Shown: positions 1-9,884 of the stretch, in pieces
Numbering within the stretch: the first letter of the stretch is position 1
How the letters are laid out: every line of letters starts with the position of its first letter
NCBI GenBank assembly: GCA_965262255.1
Contig: OZ253505.1
Span: 744,001 to 808,000 of the forward strand
Origin: JANQQC01 sp965262255
Lineage (GTDB): Bacteria > Pseudomonadota > Alphaproteobacteria > Caulobacterales > Hyphomonadaceae
Direction: 5' to 3'
DNA length: 64,000 nt
The notes under the pieces: generated by a model
Seen by the model: the letters and a program-made list of their open reading frames with translations, nothing else
Told to the model about the DNA's origin: nothing
The model's database searches: none
Position numbers and translations under genes: made by a program

Positions 1-2992
1 TAGGTGTGGTTGGTTTGGGTAACTTAGTGATAGAAACTGTCACCGGGGTTTGACAAATGTAATCAGAACTAACCCCTTTTTCAGAAGTTATCTTTTGTCG
101 CGCCGCATCATAAGTGAAAGCCTCAGTTCCAGACTCCGGAATGGACTGGAAACAAAGTTGTAATAAAGAATCATATTTATACGAACGCTCCAATGTCTTT
201 CCGTCCCCCTTGAACTGAACAGAAGTAACATTGTGCCAGCTATCGTGTGATATAGTTGTTTTCGCTCCATCAGGATACTCAATTAAAACGACTGTTCCGT
301 CGACAGGAGTAGAATACCCAGATCTGTGCTTAACAATCTTATTGCCAACCGGATCCGTAATCTGAATTCGATTGTCAGAAAGATAGCTTATCCCAACTTT
401 GGAGAATGGTGAAACAGATAACTTTAATTCGGTGACTCTACCCAACGAGTCAAAAGTAGCATTAATGCCGGCAGTTTCCGATGACTTAGACGCAGGCATA
501 GATTCAAATGTTTTGCGGCCGAGCTTGTCAAACTCACTGCGAACAAATACTGAAGTTGAGTTTGAAACATCACGAGTTTCAACTAACAGTTCATCTCCAA
601 ATATATTAAATGTGGTTTTTTCGACAAGTTTTTGTGTGCCTGTTCCAGTAGTCACAGACTTAGTTCTACCACTCCTAGATGACGCAACGGAGTAAGTTAT
701 CACAGAGTCAGCATACCCCGTCGGTCTGTCGATCTTAATGACCCGCCCCATCTTATCTAAACTAAATATCTCCGTATACCCGCGTGCATCGGTTTCGCTA
801 GTTATCCAGCCGTTAGCATCAACGACCTTTTTTAGAATTGCGCCACTTGGCTTAGTGGTCTTCTGTGCAATGCCACGTTTATAGTTTTCGAATTTTGTCG
901 TGTTGTTATTGCCGTCTCTGACCGCCGCACGCGAACCATCTGAATACCAACTTGTTCTCTGATACTGACTCCCATATCGAGTTTCCAATATCACTTTTCC
1001 ATTGGCATCGTGAGTGTAACTTCGGATTTCCTTGCCATTTTCAGTTAATTTTGCCGTGAGGTCAAGTATCCATTTAGACGTTAAATGCAACACCTTACGC
1101 TTCGTCACATAAGTTCCTTTCTGAATGGTGGAGTACTCAGAAGTCTTAGTTAAGGAACCTCGATCATCATACTCATTTTCTACCGTGTATGTCTCTCCAT
1201 CTTGAGTGATGGTACGTTTTGAAACTCTTCTCCACTTTTCGGTCGAGTCATGATTCAAATTTTGATTGATCGTTTTGAAATCCATCGGCTTGGGCATTGG
1301 TTTACTGCAGTCCCAAGCAGTCCCGAGTTTCTTTTTCGCATGTACGTACTCGTAAGCTACGGTTCGTGAAGCTTTCGTGCTGCCTTTGGTGTAAATGATT
1401 TCAGACAACAACGCCCCTGTGTTATGGAGACTTCTCCCAAAATTAAATTCGTACTTGTTACCTAACGGCCCAGTCACTGTTCTTTTTTTCGGCTTGGAAG
1501 TATCAACCTCTACAACATTGCCACCTTTGTGTACGCTTTTTGTTGAAGTTTTCTCGGAATAGTCCCCATTGTACAAATCGCCTTCATCATAGTCATATGT
1601 CCAGATTATCGACGTACCATCGGGCGACTCCAGTTTCTTTTCGCTTACCGCCGACGTGAAATATGTTGAAAAGTTACCGAACTTCGATTGTCCATCGCTC
1701 AAAGATGCACTGCTCATTGCGGTATTGATCTTGTTTTGTAAATATTGATTAGCGTAGTAACTCGACAGGTAACCATTGCTATTGAGAATTTGTCGATAGA
1801 CGGAGTCTTCAAATACGGTGCCGAAAAAATCCGTAGGAGGCAAACACTCCGCCCTGTGCGAATTGTTCAAGTGTCCGTTTTGCGAACTCACCTCGGAAAA
1901 ATTTACAATCTTTCGAGTTTTGTACGTGCCTACCGTTCCAGTATAATGCTTAATCCGAGCTCCAGAACCAAATATGCATCGCTGAGCATGAAAAGAACTT
2001 CTGTAATGACTAACACCTAGTAACTTATCAAATTCCGAATACCGTCCATCCGGTAGTGTGACTCGGTAGAGGTACTTCACATTTGAACCTGCTGACATTT
2101 TTTTGTACGTATAAACCCATTTCCTGCTATTAGCCACGATTCCTTCAAGCTCGTGATTTGAGCGATAAACCAACTGAATTTTCCTCTCGTCGCTACTTGT
2201 GATCGTTTTAAGGCGCTTATGTGTCTTGTCGTACGTGTACTGAACCCAATTTCCGTGTACGTCAGTGATCTTAGTGATCAATACTGCGTGTTTCTTCGCA
2301 CCGTCCGAACGTTTCGCTAGAATGTAGGGCTGTCCAAATTCGTAGGTTTTCCCATCTGGAGCAACGGCCTTCCAAGAACACTTTCCATTCTTTTTGGTTT
2401 GATTAATTCTCCACATTGTAGAGGTAGTGTTGTCTGGCAGGCTAATTCCGAACACTTCACTGTTTGTAGAATTCCCGCTTTTTAAAAGTGTCCATCGTTT
2501 ATTGCGGCCTACGCTTAATCGCGGAACTAAGTGCAACTTGTCAAACATATCCACAGAATGAGCCGACGAAATACACCCAACCGTCCCTCCTTTCTTAATT
2601 GAATGAAGCAGTATGTACGGTAACTCCAACCCCCAATTCGCGGTTCCCGTCGACCCGCCAGCTAATTCTGAGGTTGTAAATTTTGGTCGATCATCGTCAC
2701 TATCTATATATCTAATAACGCTTACCGAAATGTCGAAATTCCCTTTAAGCTCAACATCGGGTTGCCTAAAGGACAACTCCCCAGTATCTAAATTTATAAA
2801 ATCCCCTAGGATTCCTGAGGTCATTTCTTTAGGGCCGAGTACCAAAGTGTTGGTCACGTTTGCTTCGTGGTCGAACACAAAGCGACTTTGAGATGAAATG
2901 TGCTGTCCGTAAATCGGCGTTGAAGTCACAACAATAACTCCAACCATCAATAATAACTGCTTTAAACAAAGCATCTTCGTACGTTCAAACAT
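1..2992 (-). CDS. YD-repeat (RHS-like) secreted protein, C-terminal end beyond the window
   Basis: One open frame without a stop runs from an ATG at 2992 to the left edge (about 997 residues seen). The first 25 or so residues form a signal peptide (basic start, hydrophobic stretch with LLLMVGVIVV, then PIYGQ), so the protein is exported. The first 350 residues look like the N-terminal sheet region of RHS proteins. The middle and end carry YD-type repeats such as DANGWITSETDARGYTE and SLDKMGRVIKIDRPTGY, the strands that build the hollow shell of RHS/YD proteins. In this family the variable C-terminal tip often is a toxin or adhesin. That tip lies outside the window, so the activity cannot be told. 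The gene stands alone, with no promoter partner upstream. Confidence 0.85.
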   Translation of the reverse strand, partial: MFERTKMLCLKQLLLMVGVIVVTSTPIYGQHISSQSRFVFDHEANVTNTLVLGPKEMTSGILGDFINLDTGELSFRQPDVELKGNFDISVSVIRYIDSDDDRPKFTTSELAGGSTGTANWGLELPYILLHSIKKGGTVGCISSAHSVDMFDKLHLVPRLSVGRNKRWTLLKSGNSTNSEVFGISLPDNTTSTMWRINQTKKNGKCSWKAVAPDGKTYEFGQPYILAKRSDGAKKHAVLITKITDVHGNWVQYTYDKTHKRLKTITSSDERKIQLVYRSNHELEGIVANSRKWVYTYKKMSAGSNVKYLYRVTLPDGRYSEFDKLLGVSHYRSSFHAQRCIFGSGARIKHYTGTVGTYKTRKIVNFSEVSSQNGHLNNSHRAECLPPTDFFGTVFEDSVYRQILNSNGYLSSYYANQYLQNKINTAMSSASLSDGQSKFGNFSTYFTSAVSEKKLESPDGTSIIWTYDYDEGDLYNGDYSEKTSTKSVHKGGNVVEVDTSKPKKRTVTGPLGNKYEFNFGRSLHNTGALLSEIIYTKGSTKASRTVAYEYVHAKKKLGTAWDCSKPMPKPMDFKTINQNLNHDSTEKWRRVSKRTITQDGETYTVENEYDDRGSLTKTSEYSTIQKGTYVTKRKVLHLTSKWILDLTAKLTENGKEIRSYTHDANGKVILETRYGSQYQRTSWYSDGSRAAVRDGNNNTTKFENYKRGIAQKTTKPSGAILKKVVDANGWITSETDARGYTEIFSLDKMGRVIKIDRPTGYADSVITYSVASSRSGRTKSVTTGTGTQKLVEKTTFNIFGDELLVETRDVSNSTSVFVRSEFDKLGRKTFESMPASKSSETAGINATFDSLGRVTELKLSVSPFSKVGISYLSDNRIQITDPVGNKIVKHRSGYSTPVDGTVVLIEYPDGAKTTISHDSWHNVTSVQFKGDGKTLERSYKYDSLLQLCFQSIPESGTEAFTYDAARQKITSEKGVSSDYICQTPVTVSITKLPKPTTP

Positions 2993-3438
2993 CGCAATTC
3001 CCTTAGAAGCAAAAAACCTAGTTTGGTGAACTCTCTAGTATTGAAGACTCACAAGCTTTAAGTCCCTCCTTCATACAACCCTAATCAGTCTGTGATTCTC
3101 TTTCAAAAAAGAGAGGAGCATTTGTTCATTGCTATACAGTTTTTTTGTCAGCTGCAACCAAATTATAACAAAAACTGTGTAAAGACTTAGCTCTCGAACT
3201 AGAGATAAAGGCGTTTAGAGTATTTCTGTTAGATGATTGATCTCCGCAACTTCTGCACTGTAGTACAATTTTCGCGAATATGAACCCAATTACCGGCGGC
3301 ATTGGCTGGATGCTCTGTTCTCGCCAGACTTCTTTACGATGGTCTGCATGATCAAAATCGGGAATGGCGAATTTTCTTGCATAAAGCTGGTTTCTGAAGT
3401 ACTTCGTATCTTTCCTGAAACAAATCGTATTGCGTATC
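2993..3438. other. Intergenic region between YD-repeat gene and tRNA-Pro
   Basis: About 450 bases lie between the start of the minus-strand YD-repeat gene and the tRNA. No coding frame of convincing composition is seen. It must hold the promoter of the YD-repeat gene and that of the tRNA, but I see no clear consensus boxes. Confidence 0.5.
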
Positions 3439-3515
3439 CGGAATATAGCTCAGTCTGGTAGAGCACCGTCTTCGGGAGGCGGGGGTCGGAGGTTCGAATC
3501 CTCCTATTCCGACCA
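3439..3515 (+). tRNA. tRNA-Pro (anticodon CGG)
   Basis: The 77 bases fold as a complete cloverleaf. The acceptor stem CGGAATA pairs with TATTCCG, followed by discriminator A and an encoded CCA. The D arm is GCTC/GAGC. The anticodon stem CCGTC/GGCGG closes the loop TTCGGGA, which places CGG at positions 34-36. The T arm is GGAGG TTCGAAT CCTCC. The sequence resembles bacterial tRNA-Pro and decodes CCG. Confidence 0.95.
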
Positions 3516-3882
3516 CATAGCGTTGCTACAATGTTCTAATTTGAACTTAAAACATCGAAACTGACGGGCGGGCACTGATTCTTCAATTTATAGGAAACTG
3601 TTGCAGAATTCATAGTCAAGGAGTACGTCTCAAACAGCTACGATATACCGAGAACGGAAGCTCAAAAACATTTCAAATCTTTGGCAAAACTAAACATCGG
3701 AACGCTCCTTTTATCCCGAAAAATAGTAAAATTCTAAAGAAGCAATAGCTACTCTCGTATTTCGAAACAGCCGCTGTGTGTCAAAGAAAACTGTTGACGA
3801 TTCTGAGAATTTATTGTTAAACGATAAATTTGAAAATCTCCATCGGGAATTTCAGACATATTAAATTACGAACGAGAAAATC
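3516..3882. other. Intergenic region tRNA-Pro to sppA
   Basis: No gene is recognised in these roughly 370 bases. A GAAACTGTTGC motif near 3595 resembles one end of the MITE found at 6067 and 62085, but the interior does not match, so no element is called. The sppA promoter is presumably here. Confidence 0.4.
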
Positions 3883-5727
3883 ATGCAACAATCTACTGAC
3901 TCCCTTTCTAATCAACGTCTACCCAGAGTTAAAGTTCCGTTTTGGAGAACTTTTTTGTTTTCAGCATTCGGCTCGTGTGCTGGAATCGTCCTGTCGTTCG
4001 GAGTGGTCATTTTCATGATAGCTAGTGCAATATCTGGTGCAGTTGGAAGTTTTTCAGATTTTAATGCGGTTAATCGCTCCGATCAACCCGATCAAATCGT
4101 TCTATCGCTCGATCTTCGCGAAGAGTACCCTGATCAATCCTCTCAGTTTGCGAAACTCTTTAGCGAAACCGATTTCGTGGATGTGATAACCAAAATTAAA
4201 CGTGCAGAAACCGACGATACTGTCAAAGGAATATACATTCGGGCAAGTGAAGGCGGAATTGGCCACTCCAGAGCAGAAGAAATTCGTAACGCTCTCGTTG
4301 AGTTTAAGGCCGCTGGTAAATTCGTGATCGCACACAGTCAGGGAATTCTCACTCCCCAAAGTCCAGCAATGCTCAGAGCTATCGCGCCAGCCGACGAAAT
4401 TTGGGTTCAACCTGGAACTTATGTAATGTCTAGTGGTGTTTCGGTCGAAGGAGAATTTTTCAAAGGACTCTTAGATAGACTTTCCGTAAGCGCCGACATC
4501 ATTGCCTTTCATGAGTACAAAAATGCTCCTAATACTTTCCAACAGGAAACATTCACGGATCCGCACCGCGAAGCGGTAACAGCCGTCGTTGAATCCGTTT
4601 GGCGTAGTTCTCTGACCTCTATTGCAGAAGACAGAGAATTGGAAATAGAGTTCGTAAGATCCACTCTCGAATCTGGCTTGCTTTCGTCAGAACAAATGAT
4701 TGAATCTCAACTGGCTGATAAAGTCGGTTGGCCAGAAGATGCAGAAGAGGCCGCCCTAGAGAAAGGCGCCAGGGATAGCGAACTCCTAGCCATAAACGTT
4801 TATCAACCCCCTGCCTATTCTTCTGATGCATCCGTTATTGCAATCGTCGGCGGCGAGGGAGTAATTGAGACAGGGTCAAGACAAGTCAGTCCATTTAGCG
4901 ATTCAATTGGATTCATATCTGATCGCGTGGTTGAAGAACTTGAGAACGTTACCGAAATTGATTCCGTTAAGGCCATTGTTTTCCGTGTCGATAGTCCTGG
5001 AGGCTCTGCGACGGCTTCGGATCAAATTCATAGAGCGATAGCAAAAATTAAAGAAGAACACGAAATCCCCGTAGTCGTATCAATGGGATCGCTAGGAACT
5101 TCGGGAGGGTATTACGTCTCAGCAGGTGCAGATGCAATTGTCGCTAATGAAACCACGTTGACAGGTTCAATAGGGATTTTTGGTGGGAAATTTGCCATCA
5201 GCGAAGGTCTTAAACGTATCGGAATCAATATTGAAGATATAACCGTTGGTGGTAGTTCTGCTAACGCTTGGGGGCCGGAACGTTTCACAGAATCCCAGCG
5301 AGATGAACTGACAACCATGCTTGGTAATTTGTATGATAGGTTTTTGGAATTAGTGGCGACGGGGCGCGACATGACTATGGAAGAAGCACACGAAGTTGCT
5401 CGAGGCCGTGTATGGACCGGTGCTGATGCCGCCAAAATTGGATTAGTTGACGAGATTGGCGGTTTGAACAAAGCCGTTCAAGTTGCTGCCCAACTAGCAG
5501 GACTGGACGAAGAGGAGGAGATAGACGTAAGAACGTTCCCCGAAATTCCAGAAGGAGAAGAATTGTTTTCACTGTTCATGAATGTCTCATCAAATTCAAT
5601 GCAAAATTTCAATGAACTTAATTCTCTCGGACGTTTCGCCCGAGGAATAGGTATCTCAGACTTTCTTCAAAAGGTAGAAACTAATCAGAAAGTTGAAGCT
5701 AGAGCTGAGACCCCCGCTTACAAGTAA
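3883..5727 (+). CDS. sppA: Signal peptide peptidase SppA, 67-kDa type
   Basis: This 614-residue protein has the length and double-domain build of long SppA (protease IV), which degrades cleaved signal peptides in the inner membrane. A single N-terminal membrane segment (about residues 24-52, FLFSAFGSCAGIVLSFGVVI) anchors it. The catalytic lysine is in HEYKNAPNTF (K213) and the serine nucleophile in GSLGTSGGYYVSAG (S407), matching the Lys209/Ser409 pair known for the E. coli enzyme. The start at 3883 gives a short basic N-terminus before the membrane helix. It stands alone downstream of the tRNA. Confidence 0.95.
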   Translation: MQQSTDSLSNQRLPRVKVPFWRTFLFSAFGSCAGIVLSFGVVIFMIASAISGAVGSFSDFNAVNRSDQPDQIVLSLDLREEYPDQSSQFAKLFSETDFVDVITKIKRAETDDTVKGIYIRASEGGIGHSRAEEIRNALVEFKAAGKFVIAHSQGILTPQSPAMLRAIAPADEIWVQPGTYVMSSGVSVEGEFFKGLLDRLSVSADIIAFHEYKNAPNTFQQETFTDPHREAVTAVVESVWRSSLTSIAEDRELEIEFVRSTLESGLLSSEQMIESQLADKVGWPEDAEEAALEKGARDSELLAINVYQPPAYSSDASVIAIVGGEGVIETGSRQVSPFSDSIGFISDRVVEELENVTEIDSVKAIVFRVDSPGGSATASDQIHRAIAKIKEEHEIPVVVSMGSLGTSGGYYVSAGADAIVANETTLTGSIGIFGGKFAISEGLKRIGINIEDITVGGSSANAWGPERFTESQRDELTTMLGNLYDRFLELVATGRDMTMEEAHEVARGRVWTGADAAKIGLVDEIGGLNKAVQVAAQLAGLDEEEEIDVRTFPEIPEGEELFSLFMNVSSNSMQNFNELNSLGRFARGIGISDFLQKVETNQKVEARAETPAYK

Positions 5728-6808
5728 CCATTCGAGAAAAAAAGTAGGAACTTTGATATAGCGCGGGAACTCAGCCAAGTCTCCGGTCTACTTGAACAGC
5801 ACCAAAAAGTTATGGCGCAAAAATTTGGGATTTATCAAGCTGTTGATAAATGATTACCAAGGAACTTTGTTCCATATCACCCAAAACAAGGCCTTAACAG
5901 TATTTGAAGATGGCTCACTGCCGCCTTTGTAAAAGGACAATCGTCGCACAGGAATTTCACGTGATTTGCTATACAGAATGTTACTGTATATTCACTCAGC
6001 TATTCCGCAACTATAGGCATCTGTAGTGTAAACATACCGTTCGCGATCGCTAGTCCTCCTCTATATGAGACTGTTGCGAAACTCGTTATTCCTTCGAATT
6101 TCGATAATTTGCACTCAAACGGGATCGCCAAACGCCTTATTCTAGGGCCATCTAGTCGCCAAAACTTCAAATTTTTGTAGATGTTTTCCCAAACTTTGTG
6201 TTTCGCAACAGTGTCTATATGTGTCGATAGCTTGATAGTTCCCAAAATTTTTTTGTTGCGTCGCCCACACCGAGACAATATGAGGAGATTGGTGAGAATT
6301 TATATAGTTTCATTTGTCTCGGTAAAATCTTAGCAATTAAAGTAGATAGACGCATAAATGTTGGCCTTAAAACCCAAAACAAACTCGAAATTTCATTAAA
6401 CTTCCTTATTGTCTCAAAGTTATCCAACAGATTTCTTATTGCAAGTGAATTTCCAGTTTATTGGCTCGATCCAATTTTGTTGCCCTATTATCCGACGTAC
6501 ATAAGTTCAGGTAATGCTTGGAACTACGATTCGATTGCGCCGTTTAACACGGAATTAAACCGAAAACGATCTCCTCGCAAGATTTACTTCCAACAAGTCC
6601 TTTACTTCATTGGATTCAATGAAAGGGCAAGGATGACCTTCGAAAAAAGTCGGAACGGAGAGACACTTCGTTATCTCGTTTTTTGTCACATCAGACCTTT
6701 CGGTTTTCCGCGCTTTAGGTTCAATGTCCTGTGACAAGAACTAATTTCATTTTTTTCAAAATCAGAATCGTCTGGGATTCCCCCATCCGCTATGCGCCGG
6801 ACAAATAC
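5728..6808. other. Long intergenic region sppA-pyk
   Basis: More than 1 kb has no convincing gene. Short open frames on both strands overlap each other and do not resemble proteins I know. It contains a MITE (6067-6215, annotated separately) and a perfect 8-bp hairpin TTTATCAA/TTGATAAA at 5831-5850, which has no following T-run and so is not a standard terminator. The rest may be gene debris or non-coding RNA; the sequence does not decide. Confidence 0.5.
6067..6215. mobile_element. MITE copy 1 (149 bp, 16-bp terminal inverted repeats, 5-bp target duplication)
   Basis: The element starts GAGACTGTTGCGAAAC and ends GTTTCGCAACAGTGTC, inverted repeats with one mismatch. It is flanked by TATAT at 6062-6066 and 6216-6220, a 5-bp target duplication. 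A second copy in opposite orientation lies at 62085-62232, about 80% alike by eye through the whole interior, including the shared block GCCTTATTCTAGGGC. It encodes no protein and must have been moved by a transposase located elsewhere that recognises the same ends. The parent family is not identified. Confidence 0.9.
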
Positions 6809-8218
6809 CTAATGAGAGTCTCTTGTCCCTAATTCCCATGCCGCGCCATCTTCACCATCTCCCCTCCATGCCGCATAAGCAACGCGTCCTTTCAAATTTG
6901 CTTCTTCTAGTAAAGCTTCCGGCCAATCGATAGCCTCCGGATACGCTAGTTCGATCGGGTGAACGCCCCATAAAAGTTGGGCTTTTCTTAATCGCACGTA
7001 ATCCTTTGACCCATACAAAACAGGCACCTCGCCTCTCTGTTGCGCGAATTTCGCTAGCCTTCGGTTTGACCCGGTCCTAAGAACGAGCGCAACAGCATTT
7101 TCACTGCCCGCCAAAGAGTGCGCGGCCTTGGCTATCACGTCAATTGTCCGAACTTCGCTTTCACCTCTGTATTGCTTTAAAGACTCACGATAATCGTCTG
7201 CTGTCTCGACCGCCGAAATAATGCGTCCCATTATTGCAACTGCCGATGCCGGATGTCTCCCGACCGCGGTTTCCGCCGATAACATAACCGCGTCCGCACC
7301 CTGATACACAGCGGTCGCAACATCACTTGCTTCCGCCCTTGTTGGTGTCACGCGATCAACCATGGATTCTAGCATCTGCGTCGCAACAATAACCGGACAC
7401 CCCCTCGACCGGGCGGCTCTAATTATGCGCCGTTGGATGACAGGTACTTGCTCTACCGGAAACTCAACTCCTAGGTCCCCGCGAGCAACCATCACCCCAT
7501 CGGAAACATCCAAAATTTCCTCTAGATTTTCAATAGCGGCAGGTTTTTCTAGTTTTGCAATAACAGGTGTGCGCCCATCAATATGATTTTTGGCATTCTT
7601 TATATCGGTGGCAGTTTGCACAAAACTTAGCGCGATCAAATCGACACCAATTGCTAAGGCAAACTTTACGTCGACTTTGTCCTTTTCGGTTAAAGCGTTA
7701 ACTGGTAATGCTTTACCGCGAACGGTGAATCCTTTCTTATCGGAAAGCCTGCCAGGGAACTCTGATTTGACACGAACTGCGCCATTCTTGGCGTGACAAA
7801 CGATCAACGAAACTAATCCATCATCACATAATATTTCGTCACCTTCTTCGAGAGATTCAATAATGTCCGGATGGGGAACGGGGATAGCGTTTTCAGATTG
7901 CGCGAAAGTCTCCGCGACCACCGAGTATTCCTCGCCAAAACCCAACCTAAAGGAACCGTTCGGAAATTCTCCGATTCTGATTTTCGGACCTTGTAAGTCG
8001 CCCAATACGGCTAGCGGCCTATGTAAGATTTTTTCGGCTTCCCTTACGGCGGCTATATTCCTTTTTTGATCTTCATGAGTGCCATGGCTAAAGTTCAACC
8101 TAAACACGTCAGCTCCAGCCTGCGCTAGTAAAAGAATAGTTTCCGCGGAGCGACTACTTGGTCCGAGCGTTGCGACAATCTTCGCGCTGCGACCTCGAAG
8201 TCTTGGATTTGATGCCAT
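6809..8218 (-). CDS. pyk: Pyruvate kinase
   Basis: The last enzyme of glycolysis, transferring phosphate from phosphoenolpyruvate to ADP in the cytoplasm. From the ATG at 8218 the protein is 469 residues, the usual length. It opens with RGRSAKIVATLGPSSRS and FRLNFSHGTHEDQ, continues with the active-site region VIAKLEKPAAIENLEEI and DGVMVARGDLGVE, and has the MLESMVDRVTPTRAE segment. The frame stays open to 8266, but the family starts just before RGRSAKIV, so the start at 8218 is preferred. The C-terminal allosteric domain is present. It stands alone. Confidence 0.96.
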   Translation of the reverse strand: MASNPRLRGRSAKIVATLGPSSRSAETILLLAQAGADVFRLNFSHGTHEDQKRNIAAVREAEKILHRPLAVLGDLQGPKIRIGEFPNGSFRLGFGEEYSVVAETFAQSENAIPVPHPDIIESLEEGDEILCDDGLVSLIVCHAKNGAVRVKSEFPGRLSDKKGFTVRGKALPVNALTEKDKVDVKFALAIGVDLIALSFVQTATDIKNAKNHIDGRTPVIAKLEKPAAIENLEEILDVSDGVMVARGDLGVEFPVEQVPVIQRRIIRAARSRGCPVIVATQMLESMVDRVTPTRAEASDVATAVYQGADAVMLSAETAVGRHPASAVAIMGRIISAVETADDYRESLKQYRGESEVRTIDVIAKAAHSLAGSENAVALVLRTGSNRRLAKFAQQRGEVPVLYGSKDYVRLRKAQLLWGVHPIELAYPEAIDWPEALLEEANLKGRVAYAAWRGDGEDGAAWELGTRDSH

Positions 8219-8456
8219 TACATTTTCCAGGTAGATGCTGAATACTGGTAATAGTTTAGTGGGCAAGGCATCTACAATCCGCCATTCTAACCTTCATTGG
8301 TTCGTAATGTTTGTGCTCGACTCACGGATAGAGTACACACGATAAAGATTGTATTTTGAATCTTGCACGGTCTCTAAAGTCCTAAAGCACTTGAATTCTG
8401 GAAACTGTGACGATTTTTCGTAGACATAATAGTAAGAACAAACCTATCTTGAATTC

Positions 8457-9857
8457 TCAGTCTCTGTCTCGCACCCAAGCCCTAAATTGGTCGATCGAGA
8501 TGTTAAGTCCGACGATTGAACCTTCGTGCAGAAATTTTGCCTCCTCTCGGATGATCCGCAAAAATTTTTCCGGGTTCTCAACGCTATTCTTCGAACTGAA
8601 ATCTTGGACATAGGCATCTATGTCTGATCCATGCATCTTCCCGCGAACAATATTACCGAGTACTTCTTTTCTCGTAGCCCTATACCTAACACGATAGAAA
8701 TCGATCTCACCTATTGAATCTTTTACAGCTCCGTATTGATTACATGATTGCAAATACGCCCAACGAAATACATCCAACATAGGGTTTAGGTCGTTGAGCT
8801 CATAAACCGCAAGAATTGCACTCGTGTAATCTTTTCGAGACAAATTGATAAAACTGATTGGACACAGGTTGTGTTTAATAAACGGAATGTTGCAACTTAA
8901 CCGAGAGGTTCTTTTGTTGACATCTTCAAATGCTTGTAGATAGGCGACATGAACAATCAAAAAGAAACTCTGTTCAAATGGATTTTTGATGGCATTCGCT
9001 TTTATAAGTAAAATTTCAAAGAGTTCTCGGAGAATATAGGTGTTAATCAAAGGCACATATCTTGAGTTAGAAATCTCCACTTCGATTTCACGTATTTGAC
9101 CTTTAGCTTGTGGATTAAACAGCAGATCCTGCGACAGCAAACTATGAATATTGAATATGGTAAAAGAATCGACCTTAATGGCTTCAGCATTGTCTACGAT
9201 AAACTTTATCGCTTCCTTGTGGTTAATGATCATTGTCGTGTCTTCTGGATTTTTTCCTTCTGGCGTTACGCCTCCTTCAAGTAATTTTTTAGTTTCAAGG
9301 TCTGAATACGTGTTGCCTTCAAGACGACTTGAATTATAGGACAAGTCGATCAGTAAGCGCCGAAGAATTTGTTTAGCATATGTACCTATCGCAAGTTCCT
9401 TATCGAATCTTCGTCCCTTTTCCATTAACTCTGCTCGTAGATCATCCCTCACATACTGTGTTTCGTTGGGTATGTAGTTTTCAAGGAATTCACGATTATA
9501 TGAAACAGGACTGCGAGCGTAGGGGGGAGTTTCCAAGAATCTAAGAATTTTTTTACTCTCTTCACTGAAAATCGTGCGTACCGGTAATTCTTGTCGTATA
9601 TCCTCATCTCCGTGTCGCAATTCTTCGCCTCCTTGTCGTATATCATAATCCGCAGACAGGAAGTACTTCGCGCCTCTATTTAGCCCGACACGAATGATAA
9701 TACCTCGGCTAGCCAGTTTAGATAAGCGCCTCTGTAGAGTACGTACACTGAAAGTATAGTCTAACTTGTCAACAATTCGTGAAAGTGAAACTCCCTCAGG
9801 ACATTCGTTCAGCAAGGAGATTATTTCCGACGACTGTTTATCAATGTTTTGTCGCAT
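8457..9857 (-). CDS. Fic/DOC-family protein with N-terminal HTH and altered Fic motif
   Basis: A 466-residue protein. Residues 1-66 form a helix-turn-helix domain (LLNECPEGVSLSRIVDKL, RTLQRRLSKLASRG). A Fic fold follows with the inhibitory-helix motif SSRLEGN (176-182) and the Fic core QAFEDVNKRTSRL (308-320). Canonical Fic enzymes transfer AMP from ATP to target proteins using the histidine of HPFxxGNGRxxR; here that His is Gln308 and the Gly is Val313, a form I recall from a subgroup of Fic proteins. AMP transfer by the standard mechanism is therefore doubtful. The HTH and the perfect palindrome just upstream (9885-9909) suggest autoregulation. It stands alone between pyk and glmS. Confidence 0.85.
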   Translation of the reverse strand: MRQNIDKQSSEIISLLNECPEGVSLSRIVDKLDYTFSVRTLQRRLSKLASRGIIIRVGLNRGAKYFLSADYDIRQGGEELRHGDEDIRQELPVRTIFSEESKKILRFLETPPYARSPVSYNREFLENYIPNETQYVRDDLRAELMEKGRRFDKELAIGTYAKQILRRLLIDLSYNSSRLEGNTYSDLETKKLLEGGVTPEGKNPEDTTMIINHKEAIKFIVDNAEAIKVDSFTIFNIHSLLSQDLLFNPQAKGQIREIEVEISNSRYVPLINTYILRELFEILLIKANAIKNPFEQSFFLIVHVAYLQAFEDVNKRTSRLSCNIPFIKHNLCPISFINLSRKDYTSAILAVYELNDLNPMLDVFRWAYLQSCNQYGAVKDSIGEIDFYRVRYRATRKEVLGNIVRGKMHGSDIDAYVQDFSSKNSVENPEKFLRIIREEAKFLHEGSIVGLNISIDQFRAWVRDRD

Positions 9858-9884
9858 AATAACTGAAACTCCATAAGTAGTAAC

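Noticed and set aside
3594..3775. A third, degenerate MITE copy (GAAACTGTTGC ... TTTCGAAACAG).
   Set aside because: Only the outer dozen bases resemble the ends; the interior shares no block with the two real copies and no target duplication is visible.
5831..5850. An 8-bp perfect hairpin after sppA as a terminator.
   Set aside because: AT-rich stem and no T-run after it; it lies over 100 bases behind the stop.
6477..6737. Two overlapping frames on opposite strands in the sppA-pyk gap.
   Set aside because: They overlap almost fully, have no ribosome sites and no recognisable motif.
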